DNA from: Spinellus fusiger
Lineage: Eukaryota; Mucoromycota; Mucoromycetes; Mucorales; Phycomycetaceae
NCBI GenBank assembly: GCA_025094145.1
Contig: JALLLS010000039.1
Span: 248,001-312,000 of the forward strand
Length of the DNA: 64,000 bases
Direction: 5' to 3'
In this document: piece by piece, positions 46,385 through 58,730 of the stretch
Numbering within the stretch: the first letter of the stretch is position 1
Layout of the letters: every line of letters begins with the position of its first letter
Made by a program: the position numbers and the translations under genes
Notes under the pieces: generated by a model
Told to the model about the DNA's origin: nothing
What the model saw: the letters and a program-made list of their open reading frames with translations, nothing else
Databases searched by the model: none

Positions 46385-47470
46385 CAGTCACACCCAATTG
46401 AATTTAATACTTTTGAAAATAAATTTCAGGACGAAATATTTAGGCTATGTTCAATATTAAATAAAACACTCCACATTTGATCTAGAACCTCAAGACCTTA
46501 GCACACCAAAGCCTAGCATCTTTATTTATCGAGAATAGAAAAATTATAATACGATTAATATTTTGTATGGCCTCCTTTGGCATCAATGGCAACCTGGCAT
46601 CTGTCCGTCATACTTTGAATTTATTGTTGTGCAAATTCAACACTAATTTCTACATTGATAATAGATACCCTTCTTTCATCAATTCATATTTCCAAGGCGT
46701 GTCAGACGTGTTCAATTGGGTTCAATTCAGAGATTTGTGTAGGCTAGTTATCAAAGCCCTTAATCTGATGTGTCTCTTTTCACTATCTGGCATAAGCCCC
46801 AGTATGACAGCTAGCACCCTCTTCTTGTAACAGAGACTCGCTGTTATCTTTCTGATGCAAGTCGATATACCAAGGATCGAGCTCACTAGCTAAAATTTTG
46901 ATATATTTGTCTTAGTTTACAGTGCCATCAACAAAGACTAATGGGCCAAACCCACCCGTCCAAAAACAGCTCCAAAGCATGACCCCCCCCCGCCATCAAC
47001 CTGAATCTTCAACATTTCCAATTTCAGCTGATTATATGAGGCAAATGGGTCCTTTCTAATGACCTTTTCCGGGTGTCTGAGATCCCTCTCATTGACTTTT
47101 TTTTATGTTTCCCATGACTTTTTTTTTATGTTTCCCATGACTTTTTTTTTATGTTTCCCATGACTTTTTAAACGCAATGGTGACCCATGTTCTTTGATGT
47201 TTCTGATAACATTTTGAACTGTGGGATTTTTCATCTCAACTACGTTTGAAGTGACAGTCAATTTTAATCCAGACTTCAACAGTTAATAAATGCCCAATAG
47301 CTTCTTATTTTCTGCTTTATCATATTCGCCACAATTTTGGGTTTCTGAAAATGTATCTGAAATATAGTATTGGTTTAATAATATTTGGAAAGAATAAGAG
47401 TTTTATGCAAAAAAATAAGTATTATTTTATTAAAATTTAGGCAAGTATTAAATTCAATTGAGTCTGACTG
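46385..47470 (-). mobile_element. Tc1/mariner copy B, A-like family, degenerate
   Basis: Flanked by TA, with inverted repeats that start CAGTCACAC / CAGTCAGAC and share CAATTGAATTTAATACTT with A1/A2. Read on the minus strand, pieces of the transposase C-terminus are recognisable, but frames are broken. A roughly 27-bp unit (gactttttttttatgtttccc) is tandemly repeated three times at about 47093-47165. A run of C (about 46982-46991) marks a further indel. Inactive. Confidence 0.88.
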
Positions 47471-47472
47471 TA

Positions 47473-47640
47473 GCTACACACTCAATGACTTTCTGGCTTT
47501 TAAGCGCTGATATCTTCTTCCTTTTACGTCACAATAAAAAGGTTCCTTTTTATGGAACAATGATTAAAATCAAAAGGTTTATCGATATCCAAATATTTGT
47601 TTCCATTTGTAGAATACTTCAATATCAAATTGTATTACCA
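47473..47640 (+). repeat. Dispersed repeat R3, copy 2
   Basis: Shares with 16589-16748 the ordered blocks ctttctggcttttaagcg, ccttttacgtc, cttttatggaac and gattaaaatcaaaaggttt, ending in caatatcaaattgtatt. It abuts the right end of mariner copy B. Confidence 0.6.
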
Positions 47641-47974
47641 ATAGAATATGTTGTTTATGAATAAAATTGTTTTTTTTATAATATTATAGTTAATGATATA
47701 TCATTACTATAGCTATTGTCGTCTTTGATCTTAGGTATCAAAGGGAATCCGGACAGTTAAACGTGTAGTAGAACTCTGGTCTTTATTCATTCAATTCAAT
47801 ACTTTTATACTATTTTCTAAGCACCACTTCTGCTAACTATAATATAGCTACTACATCTTAAAAACGAGCTATCTTTTGGTCTGATTCCAACTGTTCACCT
47901 TTCTATTTCCAGTTGGTTTCTTCACTAAAGATGACACTATCCGTAAAAGAAAAGTGACATCACGACACTGCTCC
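47641..47974. other. Intergenic, no gene recognised
   Basis: AT-rich; no coding frame or family recognised. Confidence 0.5.
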
Positions 47975-48950
47975 CTAAGTACATTCCTTCATAGCAATAG
48001 AATCTATACCCTAAAAGCTTTGTGCTTCATCCTTGGGAGATAGATAACTATGCTCAGTAGTATACCCTAGATATGATTGACAGTATAGAAGACCACCTAA
48101 GACTGACTTGAAAGGAGTCTTTACTTGCCTAATAACAATACAATGAGTGTCTTGTGGATTACAATGAGCTCAAGCCCAGATGAAGACACTGCTTACCTTT
48201 TTATCACTAGAATAGTCCTTGTTAGTGTCTATGGCCTCCTTCTATTGTTTCTCTTTGTTAATAATAGAACATTACTTTGCTCAGTTATGCTGATCTTGAC
48301 AAGTACTTGGGTGTTAAGTTGTATGTGCAGTGTGGGAATTAACAAAAGGAAGAGATTATCAATAATAATAGTTTTTCTTTCTCTATTCTGGTGATGTATA
48401 CACTAGCCTCCACTCATAAAATTCACAAGTCAAACAATTCACACTCTATTTGCCTTGGACCTAAAGGACAGCATTAGAACCAATACTTTGTTATCATTAA
48501 GTACTATTGTTAATACCAGTTACAATGAGACAGTTGAGGTGATGATGAATATTGAGTCAATGAATGGATATACGGTTCTCAATGTAAGTAAACTTAGTCC
48601 TATTTTATGGACAATGACCACTAGAGTTAATTGAGTGTGTTCTATAATACATCTTTCTTAAGCAGTGTCATACTGCAAATACTGTGGGCTTATGGATAAC
48701 ATATTATGTTAAACAATAAATTCATTGACTGAGTTTCAATTTAGGGGCGATTCTTGTTCTATTTCTTCCTCTTATATCCAACTCTATAGCATTTAAATTG
48801 CAAAGTCAATCGTCATTGCTAGAATAAGCAAGTAGAGTTTGAAATAGTTTATTTACGTAGCGAAAAGCCTTTTCAAACACATTAGCCAATCATAATAATA
48901 TTGCAGTTTTATTCTCAGGTTATTTCTTTATATATCCCAATTATTTTTGG
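47975..48950 (+). repeat. Dispersed repeat R2, copy B
   Basis: Best-preserved copy, from cctaagtacattccttcatag to ttatttctttatatatccca. An 89-codon frame (48125-48394) with hydrophobic stretches lies inside it, but copies A and C do not keep this frame, so I do not annotate it as a gene. Confidence 0.87.
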
Positions 48951-49654
48951 GTGTGTAGTCATACACTTTTTAAATTTTTTGAGTGCTTATTATTTTTTGG
49001 TAAAATCTGTACCAATTTTAAATAGGATTTTTTTTTATTAAGACACATCAAATTTCGAAGCAAAGTAACGACAAAAACTTTTCAAGGCACTAATAATCAT
49101 ATTATTATGTTTATCAGACATTCTACTCGCAATTGCTTTATCTAAAAGTTTCTCTCATAAGTCTACATTTGTGATTATCCGATACATATTAAAAATAATA
49201 ATAGAGGCTAGAAACTGTACTAATTATTTTTGGAAAAAGTGTATTTACTACCAATTTTTGTTAATTCTTTCCATATTCATGATGCATTTCTTAAATAGGT
49301 ATAAATAGTACTTAATGAATAGAAAAACTAACACGGCAAATACAAATAAGGTGCTCTTATTGTTGTAACACCTAAGTCCAGTAGATATTCCAATGAACAA
49401 TCTGATTAACAATCTCTTTTCTTTATAACCCAAGTGTAGCATATAAAATAAATAGAGATCTATAGTTCTTTATTTTATTTTATTTTAGGATTTATTCATA
49501 TCTATTTTATAATACTGCTTAGTATTAATATTACAGATTTACTCAATTCACACTGCTTCTTAACTAATATGGTACAGAATGCAAATGACCGTGACTTGGA
49601 AATACACTGAAAATTCTGGCTAGATAGAAGAGACGTTATAAGAAATAATAGCTC
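48951..49654. other. AT-rich intergenic, probable gpi2 5' region
   Basis: Short AT-biased frames only. A (TTTTA)n tract at about 49470-49490. Confidence 0.5.
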
Positions 49655-50952
49655 ATGTTTACTCCTCCATCGCATCAGTTCAAAGGTTCTATAAACCAAT
49701 ACACCCCAAACAACCCTCCTTGGCGTAAACTATTATGGGTAAAACAGAACTATCCTGATAACTACTTTGATAGTACATTTTTGGATGAGTTACAGAAAAA
49801 TGGTATGAATGAGCTCATGCTTTCATCGCAACCTCATATGCACTGTGTCCTTTCTAAAAAGTCAATATGAGAACATATGACTACTGGACAATGGTCCAAG
49901 CATCAGGCGTAGTTACTCAGCATATAAGTAGTGTTGTGATCTTCGTTGCTATATTCATTGATTTGAAGGCCCATGCGCTATCAGCCAGTCATCTCATTTG
50001 GACTGGAACTTTACTAACAGCTACTGGTTATGTGCTTTGGGGATTTATCATGTTAAGAACGAGAAATTATGAACTTAAGCGTATGTATTTACTATAAAAA
50101 TATATTTAAATATACATATCCCACCACCAACTTAAATGAATTCTAGATAAACGTGTGGCCAGAAGTGCCATATTTTTCTTTTTTACTTTGTTGGGGCTTT
50201 CTCCTATTTTAAAAACATTAACGAGTCAGATAAGCCATGATACGATCTGGGCACTTACTGTATGCTGCTTCTTAGCAAATGTTACATTTCATGACTATGT
50301 ATCAACAAGTCGAACAAAAGTAAAGTAAGTCTACATAAAACTAATGGACATAAGATGTATGTGATTGCAAGATAGAGTTATAGTAAACCCAGACTCTTTC
50401 TAATAAGTATTTAGGTCTTTATCAACAAATGCTGCCATCTTTGCGTCTGTTTTGCTTGCATCTCGTTTAGACACAAACATTGACGTTTTTAGTTTACTAT
50501 CTTTTGCAGTTGAATGGTTTGCTCTTTTTCCGATATTTCGCCGATGCCTACAGGTAATGAATCCATGCATTTATGATACAAATAACAATTTGATGTGTCA
50601 CTAGGGAACTGACTCTATAGCACAATGTGCTCTTACCATTATAATGTTTCTTATGTGTACCCTCTTTTTTGTCCGCATCTCGAAAGCAGTTCTTTTTCTA
50701 TATATACTTGGATTCTGTTTTCTGACCTTTGTGTGTCCATATTGGCTCATATTTATCCAAAAGTATAAAAAGTATGTATCAGGGGAACAGTGTCTGACAA
50801 AACAAAACAACACATCATAAAATTTTATTTCTTTACTCATATTAAGCTTATCTTCTAGTGAAATTCATGGTCCTTGGGATGAGGCACGACCTAGGTTACA
50901 AAGGCCTAAGCGGGGGCTTTACAGGAAACGCACAAGTCAGATAAGTCACTGA
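49655..50952 (+). CDS. gpi2: GPI-GlcNAc transferase subunit Gpi2 / PIG-C
   Basis: Six exons: 49655-49802, 49862-50080, 50147-50324, 50415-50553, 50605-50771, 50859-50952; product 314 aa, near the 280-300 aa usual for the family. Diagnostic blocks: PWRKLLWVKQNYPDNYFD at the N-terminus, VNMRTYDYWTMVQASGVVTQ after intron 1, then SPILKTLTSQISHDTIWAL, NVTFHDYV, SLSTNAAIFASVLLASRL, and the end EIHGPWDEARPRLQR. These are the hallmark segments of PIG-C/Gpi2, a multi-pass ER protein of the complex that makes the first glycosylphosphatidylinositol intermediate. The first intron is only 59 bp and splits a Val codon. All junctions keep frame. It is an essential-type housekeeping gene sitting alone in AT-rich, repeat-rich DNA. 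Confidence 0.93.
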
Positions 50953-53900
50953 TTTTGTGGTGTATCATACTTGAATTGTCTACATATTTTTAAATACGCG
51001 TATAAATATAAGTGCATCCATGCTTAGATACATCTTCATATCAAGAACTTTATTTTCTTGTGCTCCCTCTTTAAGTAATCTTATGACCCTATAATATACT
51101 AGAGTAATATAGCATTTGATGTCTATTAGATTATGTTAACTTTTACTATAGAAATGTGTGTCATTATATCTTTTAAAGTTGGTTTGAATACTCTGAAATC
51201 AAAAAAATTCATAAGGACAGTGACACTTTATCTCTATACAGCTTTGGCAATGATTAGCCGCAGTATATCAGCATCAGAATATAGACAAAGTATACTTTTA
51301 ATAGTCCGAGACTTACTTTTTGAACTCTAGTTGTGCAAGGAAACGCGTCAGTTACATACAGACCAGTAAATATTGAAAGTAGGGCAGTCACTTTAGTAAT
51401 TGCTTTTTTTTTTCATTTTTCACTTTGAGAACTACTAATAATAACTCTCACTGCAATGACTGGTAAAGTAAGTGGAACTTTTTTTCAGTTTGTACGTGCA
51501 AGCATGTTTGTGTATTGAATCGTAAAACTCCTTTTAGTTAGCATATTATTGAGTTCCATCATACACAAATGGTAAATAAAAAGAAAAAAGGAACTCATTC
51601 CGAATTGTATTGTTTGCTATATTACCAGACTTACGTTAAAAGACATTTGATCAGATGAACATAAAGTTGACCTATCTATAAATTATCAGCCAATAACTCA
51701 GATTACTGTAAGTTATGTTTTAATAATTAATATAATATAATCTTGGCCTTTCTTTTCGTATTATCTATAGTATATTTTATGAGTAGATAAGCTGCTCTTT
51801 TACTGATTCTATGAGAATCCTGGGATAAATCAATACCCGCATCATCAACAAAAGATAAATTTATTCGTGTAGCCATGAGCAATACTTATTTTGTGGAAAC
51901 AATATCGAAATTCCGGAGCTTTTCTTAACGTTTTATATAATATCTAAATATAGATGCTATCTAAATATGTGCTTTATAGAATATAAGAACATAAATCACA
52001 AATTTAATCAATGTTTTTATATAAAACGTTTTCTGATTGTTTGGTGAAATTGTTTCCAAATACAGTTTAACTTTATTTTACATTTAAGAATTAATAGTAT
52101 TGAGCATCCAACAACAAGTATCAATTAATGCGATGCAATTAATGCATCACCAAGTTTTTTTTTGTTATAGCATACAATGTGTCTTGTGTTTATATGATAC
52201 GTTACAACTCAATTGATCTTGGATTTGTCATCCCTGGCGTAGGAAACATGTTATAAATATTTCTAGCATATTCTCTTAGAGTATCTGGAGACAATGGTAG
52301 GTCCGGAAACAAATGTAAATTTATTCATTTACTCAACGAATTAATAATATTAATAACTACCATAATTTCTTTACATTAAAGATAAGCAGCTATTGATTAA
52401 AAATACATATAGTCTGATAGACATGTATAAATTTGCTTTACCAGTTTTAAATGAAACCGCCTTGATCTAGTCCTAATATTGTATTATTATTTTTTCTATT
52501 ATTTTTTCTATTTTAAAAAAAAAACGATAATAAACAGTATCTCAGTTGGTGTGTTCATGCTACATTAGCTTATTAACTTTGTTTTTAATCCGGACCAAAG
52601 GAATTGATCGAATACAAACAGAAGTTCTACTGTATGTCAAACTAGTTTAGTGTATGGTATAAGGTTATACAAGAAATATCTATATATTCACCTATATTAA
52701 CATATTGAATTGCAGGAAACATAGACTGTAATAAATCAATTCTTTTTATTTCGTTTATACTAGCCAGTATTCCTTTTTGGTAATAAATGATAGAAGGAAA
52801 GACATAACTCAAGATATACATATAAAACTTCAGTCCCTATTATTACTAGTATTAATTTTCTCTTCCTGCGTATACTATATCTTGATCTTAAGAGTATAAA
52901 TAATAATATCCAATAAAAGCAACTATTTTATTTGCTTTAAGTGTTTGTAATACAATTGCTAACCTACCACGAATGTCATACGCTATGGGAAATTGATTCA
53001 GTGGGACTCCAGATCATCATCTTTTTCTTCCTATAGTGTTTAGTGGTAACACGTGTAGTATATATATATATACTTGAGACCTGTTCTTGACTATAAATCA
53101 TATAGAGATCTAATATGCTTATAGAGAAATACAATTCCAAATAATTAACATGTATGTATTATTGAAACCATGAGACGATATAAAGGTATAAAGGTATAGA
53201 GTGTGTCAAATAGTAAGTTTTTCTCTCAGAAAACTTTTTTTTTTAAAAAAAAATCTTTCTACCTTAGTAATACACGGTTTTATATTTGTTTAATCTCATT
53301 AAGTATCTAATCAATTCAAATACAAATGAGTATCTTACACCCACTAAACTCAAAATATAGTAACATAGAATATATATTAGGTATTTCATACTATAAGTGA
53401 TACCTATTGATATAAATAACTCAAAAAATATTTATCAAATGAGACCTTTTTTATAGATGCGAAAAGAAGTATATCACACGTATAAGCATAAGCTTAGGCA
53501 TATTTGAAAAATTGTTTAGTCAATATCAGCGGTAAAGAAGGAATATATATAAGACCTACTGAAAATAATTTATACTGAAAATAAAATAGTCTTAAACGGC
53601 TTAGGATATGATACGAAGATATAAAAACTTTAAATAAAATTTTAATGTGTTTCAATTTGTTTTGACTTAAATTTTTTAAAGGAAAAAAGGAACACGATAA
53701 AAATCTCATTCTCAAATAACCAGGAATAATAAATAAACTCAAAACTTTATGACTAACTGATAAGTGATTATTTAATATAAACAAATGAGAAGAAATGTGG
53801 CCCTATGACAGATAAATTACTACTATCTTTCTCATTTACTATTGTTAAAATATAAAATACATCATTTATTACACTTGCACATTTACTTAAAGTCATAGAG

Positions 53901-54109
53901 TATGTCATAAGTCAGACCGCATGCAACAGCATACTGTTTCTATCTATCTATCTATCTTTTTTTCTTTTTCTTTTTCTTTTTTCTTTTTTAAAAAACACAA
54001 AATACATTTTCATAGAATTGGAATATTATTGTATGCAATATCGTGCATATTACTGTCGTTATTGGTTTGCATAGATACTGAATGAGAGGATATACTTGGG
54101 GATAGACTT
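50953..54109. other. AT-rich gene-poor tract
   Basis: About 3.2 kb with no supportable gene. A 65-codon frame (51133-51330) has no recognisable features. Simple repeats: TATTATTTTTTC units near 52485-52515, (TA)n near 53060-53071, TATC and TTTTTC units at 53940-53985. Confidence 0.55.
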
Positions 54110-56111
54110 TTACTGCTTGGGGGTATGAGGTGATTTTGTATAGACATGGCACTATAAAAAATCATAAGTATTTCACTTTCATAAACATTATGTATTTTTC
54201 TTTTTCTTTTTCTTTTGAAATAAATGGCCAAAGCAAGATACTAACATCGAAGCAATATGCCTACCTTATGGGCGTGTCTGTACCACAGCAGATTGTTTTT
54301 CCTTTTTCGGCTTGAGATCGGAACATAGCTGTTGCATTGATGGCATAAGCCCTCGATCATACCATTACTATTTCTTCTCTGCTTAAGTGGTTCCACAAAC
54401 GGTTTCCTTGAAACAGAAGATATACCGTGAAAAAACTGTTTATGATACCTGTTTTATGACACCATTAGTTTTAATAAAGTTTCTTTCTCGTTTTGTTTGT
54501 TTGAATAGGACACACATATTCAAAGCAATTACTGCCATATTACAATTATAAACTTACCAATAGGCACTGTTCTTAAGCTGTAGCCATTTTCCAGGCTTGC
54601 ATAAATCACAATAGCCTTCTTTCATATGACCAGTGTAGCGAACCCACTCTGGCTTATAACTGTCATCCTTGTAGCGTGCATATTGCTGGCGGGGTATGCT
54701 AGAAGAGTAAATATCTCTGGTTGAATTGCATTCATTTGATTCTGTTTCAAGAGTGGTGCCTTTAAGTTTTTTAATTTGTTTCATAGTTGGAGACAACTCA
54801 TGTGATAGGTGCATCGTGTCTTTTTCATGGTCAACAGAATTTCCTGATGAGTTTATATGTCCTGAGTTTACAACAGTAGAGTTAGTGTCCCATGTTGATA
54901 CCGAAGAAAGAGTTGAAAGGATTGGCGTGTTGACTGTGTTTAAAGAATGTTTTGAGGTTGATGGAACAGAGGTTAGTGGTGGAATTCTAGTGACTAAAGT
55001 CGTATAACCCCATGCACTGTTGGTAGATGGAAATATTTTATGACTAGAGAAATTAGATAGGTCTGTACTCGAGTCTTGCGCTGGGCTATACTGAGAGAGG
55101 GACGTTGGAGATGTTGGATGATTATCAGAAGAAAGAGGATTCAATAGTGTCTGGTTTACATAAGGATGTATTGAAGTACCACTCCTTTTACTTGTTAGAG
55201 TATTCCTGCTACTTTGTTGCCATGTGAGGTGCCTGCTGGTATTACATAATACCTGATCGTTCAATGGCAACGTCTTATTTCCTGCCATGTAATCTAAGCA
55301 TGGCCCCATCAGTGATTCATTATCACAGCCATAGTAAGATGGACTTGCTTCTTCTTTAATTCCGCTGCTGTCGTACATACTCTGAAATGGATGAGTGCTA
55401 TAAGTAGGGTGATTGGAATAATTAAATGCAGTCTGAATCTCATTCTCTGAGAACTGATGAGGGTTTATATCGGTTGACACTGTAGCCTCAGAATAAAATG
55501 GAGAAAAGAGTGGGTCTAAGCCTGTGCCTGGGTCTGTGCCTAAAATGATAAGGCATAAGGATTCCATATTTATTATAAGAGATATCATGTTATGAGAACC
55601 CAAGTTCATAATACTTGCAAAAATATTATTCTGTATTATAGCTTGTTACCAAAGCTTCTTTTCTTTGTGTATCTCCAAAAATAATATACAACTTATCACA
55701 AATTTTACCTTGATGTAAATTTTGGCTTTCATTCAGCGCTGAGACCGAGGATTTTGTCGATAATTCTCTTTTCTCTGAAGGCATAGGAGAATCTTGAAAG
55801 GCATATAAGCACTGTGGTGTATCTATATATTTTTGATTTTGACGAGGAGAAATTTTTTCGTTTTGTTTATGTAAGAAATGAATTTCTGTAGATAAATCTG
55901 TGTCGCTTGAGTTGTAGCATAAGTGATTAGGCCGAGATATGTGCGAGTAAGGACTGAAAGGTTGAGTAGATTGACCGTTATTGTATGTCGAGGGCTGAAA
56001 AGAATGAGATGGGTGTGGGTGTGTAATATGAGAATTAATATAATCATTACTGACTATTGTAGCCATTGTTGTTTGTATTTCTGGCAGACCAAGGTGACTA
56101 GTATTATTCAT
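54110..56111 (-). CDS. Transcription regulator with Rua1-type C-terminal zinc domain
   Basis: Four exons on the minus strand: 56111-55709, 55539-54558, 54448-54265, 54151-54110; product 536 aa. The first about 410 residues are Ser/Thr/Asn/Pro/His-rich and look disordered, as in many regulators. The C-terminal part carries PEWVRYTGHMKEGYCDLC, KPGKWLQLKNSAYWYHKQFF, HGISSVSRKPF, EGLCHQCNSYVPISS, and NNLLWYRHAHKCH. Cys and His are spaced as in the Rua1 C-terminal domain, known from the Ustilago regulator of glycolipid synthesis. The last two introns were found by frame and by continuity of this domain; the final coding exon is only 42 bp. A DNA-binding role is inferred from the family; its targets are unknown. 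Confidence 0.83.
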
Positions 56112-57175
56112 TTCTATTTTATAGACACATAAGAAAGTTTCTAGGATTACTTATAGTGTGTGCATAAAAGGTTTCTAAATTAGCGGTGAGCTAGATATAG
56201 AAATAGAAGAAAAAATGAACAAAGCGAAAAAAAAACCAAAAAATACCTCACTCATAAAAATAAAGAAGAAAAAAGGAAAAGAAAAAAGAAAATGAAACGA
56301 GGAAAAGAAGAGTGGGAAGTAGCAAAATTTTCTGCAATACACAAAGCAAAAAAGGCAGACAAACAGCAAAACATGTTGGACTCTGCGTGACTATGATAAC
56401 AGGATACACGAATAGACACAAGTATATCAATTTGCTTGTAACTCTGGACAATTAAATACTTTTATTTGCCATGTGAAAAACAATAAAGACGTGTATACAA
56501 GTCAGAAAGAAAGATAATCTTAAAAATAAGATATTCCTCGAGATATGACACCAAAGAAAGAATATAAAGATTATTGACATGCTATAGGCTGAGTCATTGG
56601 ATAGAGTTGAATTAACCCATAGTGCGGTTCAAAGCTATTTTGAAATACCATCCTACCCCTTATTTCTACAAGTAGATATGTTCAACCTTGGAAAATAAAT
56701 CACAGTTGGCTGAATATAAACAATTTTGATTTATTTCAATTGTAGTAAAAAGATATATGAAAATGCAAAAGAAAAAAAAGGGAAAGAAATGAGAGTGAAT
56801 GAAAAAGAAATAGTGAAAAATATTCTTTATATTATAAACAATCTTAGTCTATAAAATAATGTTATATTTTACAGTTTATAGATATATAGATATAAATATA
56901 TTTCCATTTTTAGTTATCTGCTCTATATGAGTAAGATATATCAGCAAGTGATAAAGACATACTGCAATTTTGGTGTTCGTTTATATTATCAAGCATACAT
57001 AGTGTTAGCAGTGACTAAATTCTTTTCTTCTCTTGATTATTATTTATGAAGTAAACCAAATACATTCGCACTACAAAGCACAAGGTAACCAATGAGACAT
57101 TACCTCACTTAAAACAGGAGATAAAATATTAAATTATTGGCCTTGTAGATTAAGGTTGACTATTTATTTTACACT
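56112..57175. other. Intergenic, purine-rich and AT-rich
   Basis: Presumed promoter of the Rua1-type gene. A long A/G-rich stretch (about 56205-56310) opens spurious Phe/Ser-rich minus-strand frames. No other feature was recognised. Confidence 0.55.
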
Positions 57176-57500
57176 CCTTTAGTTAACGAGCTCTGAGTTA
57201 TTGCTTGTTCTGGGAGGGCTAATTTATAGTTTTTGCTTTACCCAGATTGACTTGAGGCATAATTATTTGTATGTTAATCGGTCATTAGGACTTGGGTACT
57301 TTAGTCCTCTACATACCATCTTTTCCACCGTGGGTCAAATGTCTTGGGGTTATTTTTATGTAGTACAGATATGCACAGACGTACTTGTTATTCAACAACA
57401 TGTGCTTTACAGGTGAGCCAACCAAACCCAAGTTCAACTATCGTCCTACCGCAAAAGTCTCCGCATTCACAGATAGACAGTGGATTCAAGGTAATATTGA
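57176..57500 (+). pseudogene. Possible membrane-protein exons, perhaps PQ-loop-like (weak)
   Basis: The frame through 57201-57416 reads LLVLGGLIYSFCFTQIDLR, then SLGLGYFSPLHTIFSTVGQM, SWGYFYVVQICTDVLVIQQHV. It is hydrophobic and locally resembles the second half of a PQ-loop repeat followed by an aromatic helix. A following stretch in another frame (KPKFNYRPTAKVSAFTDRQWIQG) looks coding-like and could be a later exon after a donor near 57414. Neither a start nor flanking exons are evident. It could be a decayed gene or chance. Confidence 0.3.
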
Positions 57501-57654
57501 TTACAAAAACTAAGCCATCCAGTAATGATTTTACTAATATGTTATATTGGATAGCCATGGTCAAGTAGAATATCAAATACTAAAAGGAATATGAAAATAT
57601 GAATGCTAATACAATTTTTTTTTTAGTATAAGCCAATTTAGAAATGAAAATGGT

Positions 57655-57800
57655 CATAATCATAGTCATAGTAGCAACAGATACAGATGCAGATACAGAC
57701 ACAGACATATAAACATAAACATAAACATAAACATTAATATAAACAGATATAACTACAACTATATGTACATAGACATAGACATAGACATAGATATGAGTTA
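57655..57800. repeat. Hexanucleotide minisatellite array
   Basis: Successive blocks of 6-bp units that change along the array: catagt/cagata/cagaca, then (ATAAAC)n, then (ATAGAC)n up to about 57790. All share the frame of six, which suggests one array with drifting unit sequence. Confidence 0.88.
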
Positions 57801-58224
57801 AATATTAAGGTTTATTTGGTGATCATAATGATAAACATTAAGATCTGCAAAATGAGATAGTCCATTGGTTGTAACATGTTATTGATTCTGTTTTTACCTA
57901 TATATGTGGATGTATGTTCTATTGATACATATAAGAATATACAAAATGATTGCTAAACTCCCCCCTCTTCTTGCTTCGTGCATTATCTTCACACCGGAAG
58001 ATTTTTTTTTTGATATATAAAGAGATTATCGTATATTCAATCATTAATCAGCCAATCATTGGCCAATACTTATAATATCCGCCCAGATTAACAAATTAAG
58101 CAATAGCTTGCCCTAATTGAGCCAAAATTAAGTACCTTTGTAATTCTTCGGTGTCAAAAATTGAAAATCATTGAAAAAATACAATGTCAAATATAAAAGG
58201 CAATTATATAATTAGTACACACCA
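57801..58224. other. AT-rich intergenic, no gene recognised
   Basis: Nothing recognised beyond a run of T at about 58002-58010. Confidence 0.5.
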
Positions 58225-58730
58225 GGAGATTTTTGGGATATATAAGGAATTATCCTGAGAATAAAACTGCAGTATTCTTATGATTGGCTAATGTGTTTGG
58301 AAATGTTTTTCGCTGTCTAAATAAACTATTTCAAACTCTACTTGCCTATTTTAGCAATATCTATTGACTCTGCAATTAAAAAGTATAGAATTAGCTGTAA
58401 AGATAAGAAATAAAACAAGAATCACCCCAAAATTACAACTCAGTCACTGATATTCTTCTCTTAACATAATGTGTTATCCTTAAGCCCACACTATTTGCAG
58501 CATAGCACTACTTGAAAGATGTTTATTATAGGACTGACACGAAATTAACTCTAATTATTGTCCATAAAATAGAACCAAATACAACTATATTAAGAACAGT
58601 ATAGCCATTCATCGACTCAATATTTATAATCACTTCAGTAACCATGTTATTGTAACTGGTATTAACAGTGGTGCTCAATGATAACAAACTATTGTTTCTA
58701 ATACTGGACTTTAGGCCTAAGGCAAATACA
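58225..58730 (-). repeat. Dispersed repeat R2, copy C, distal part
   Basis: Reverse complement of the second half of R2 (compare 48440-48950): tgattggctaatgtgttt, aacataatgtgttat, gtccataaaatagaacc. The copy is interrupted at about 58731 by the L1-like element and resumes at about 62985. Confidence 0.85.

Noticed and set aside
48125..48394. 89-codon frame with hydrophobic segments
   Set aside because: Lies inside repeat R2, and the other two copies do not keep the frame.
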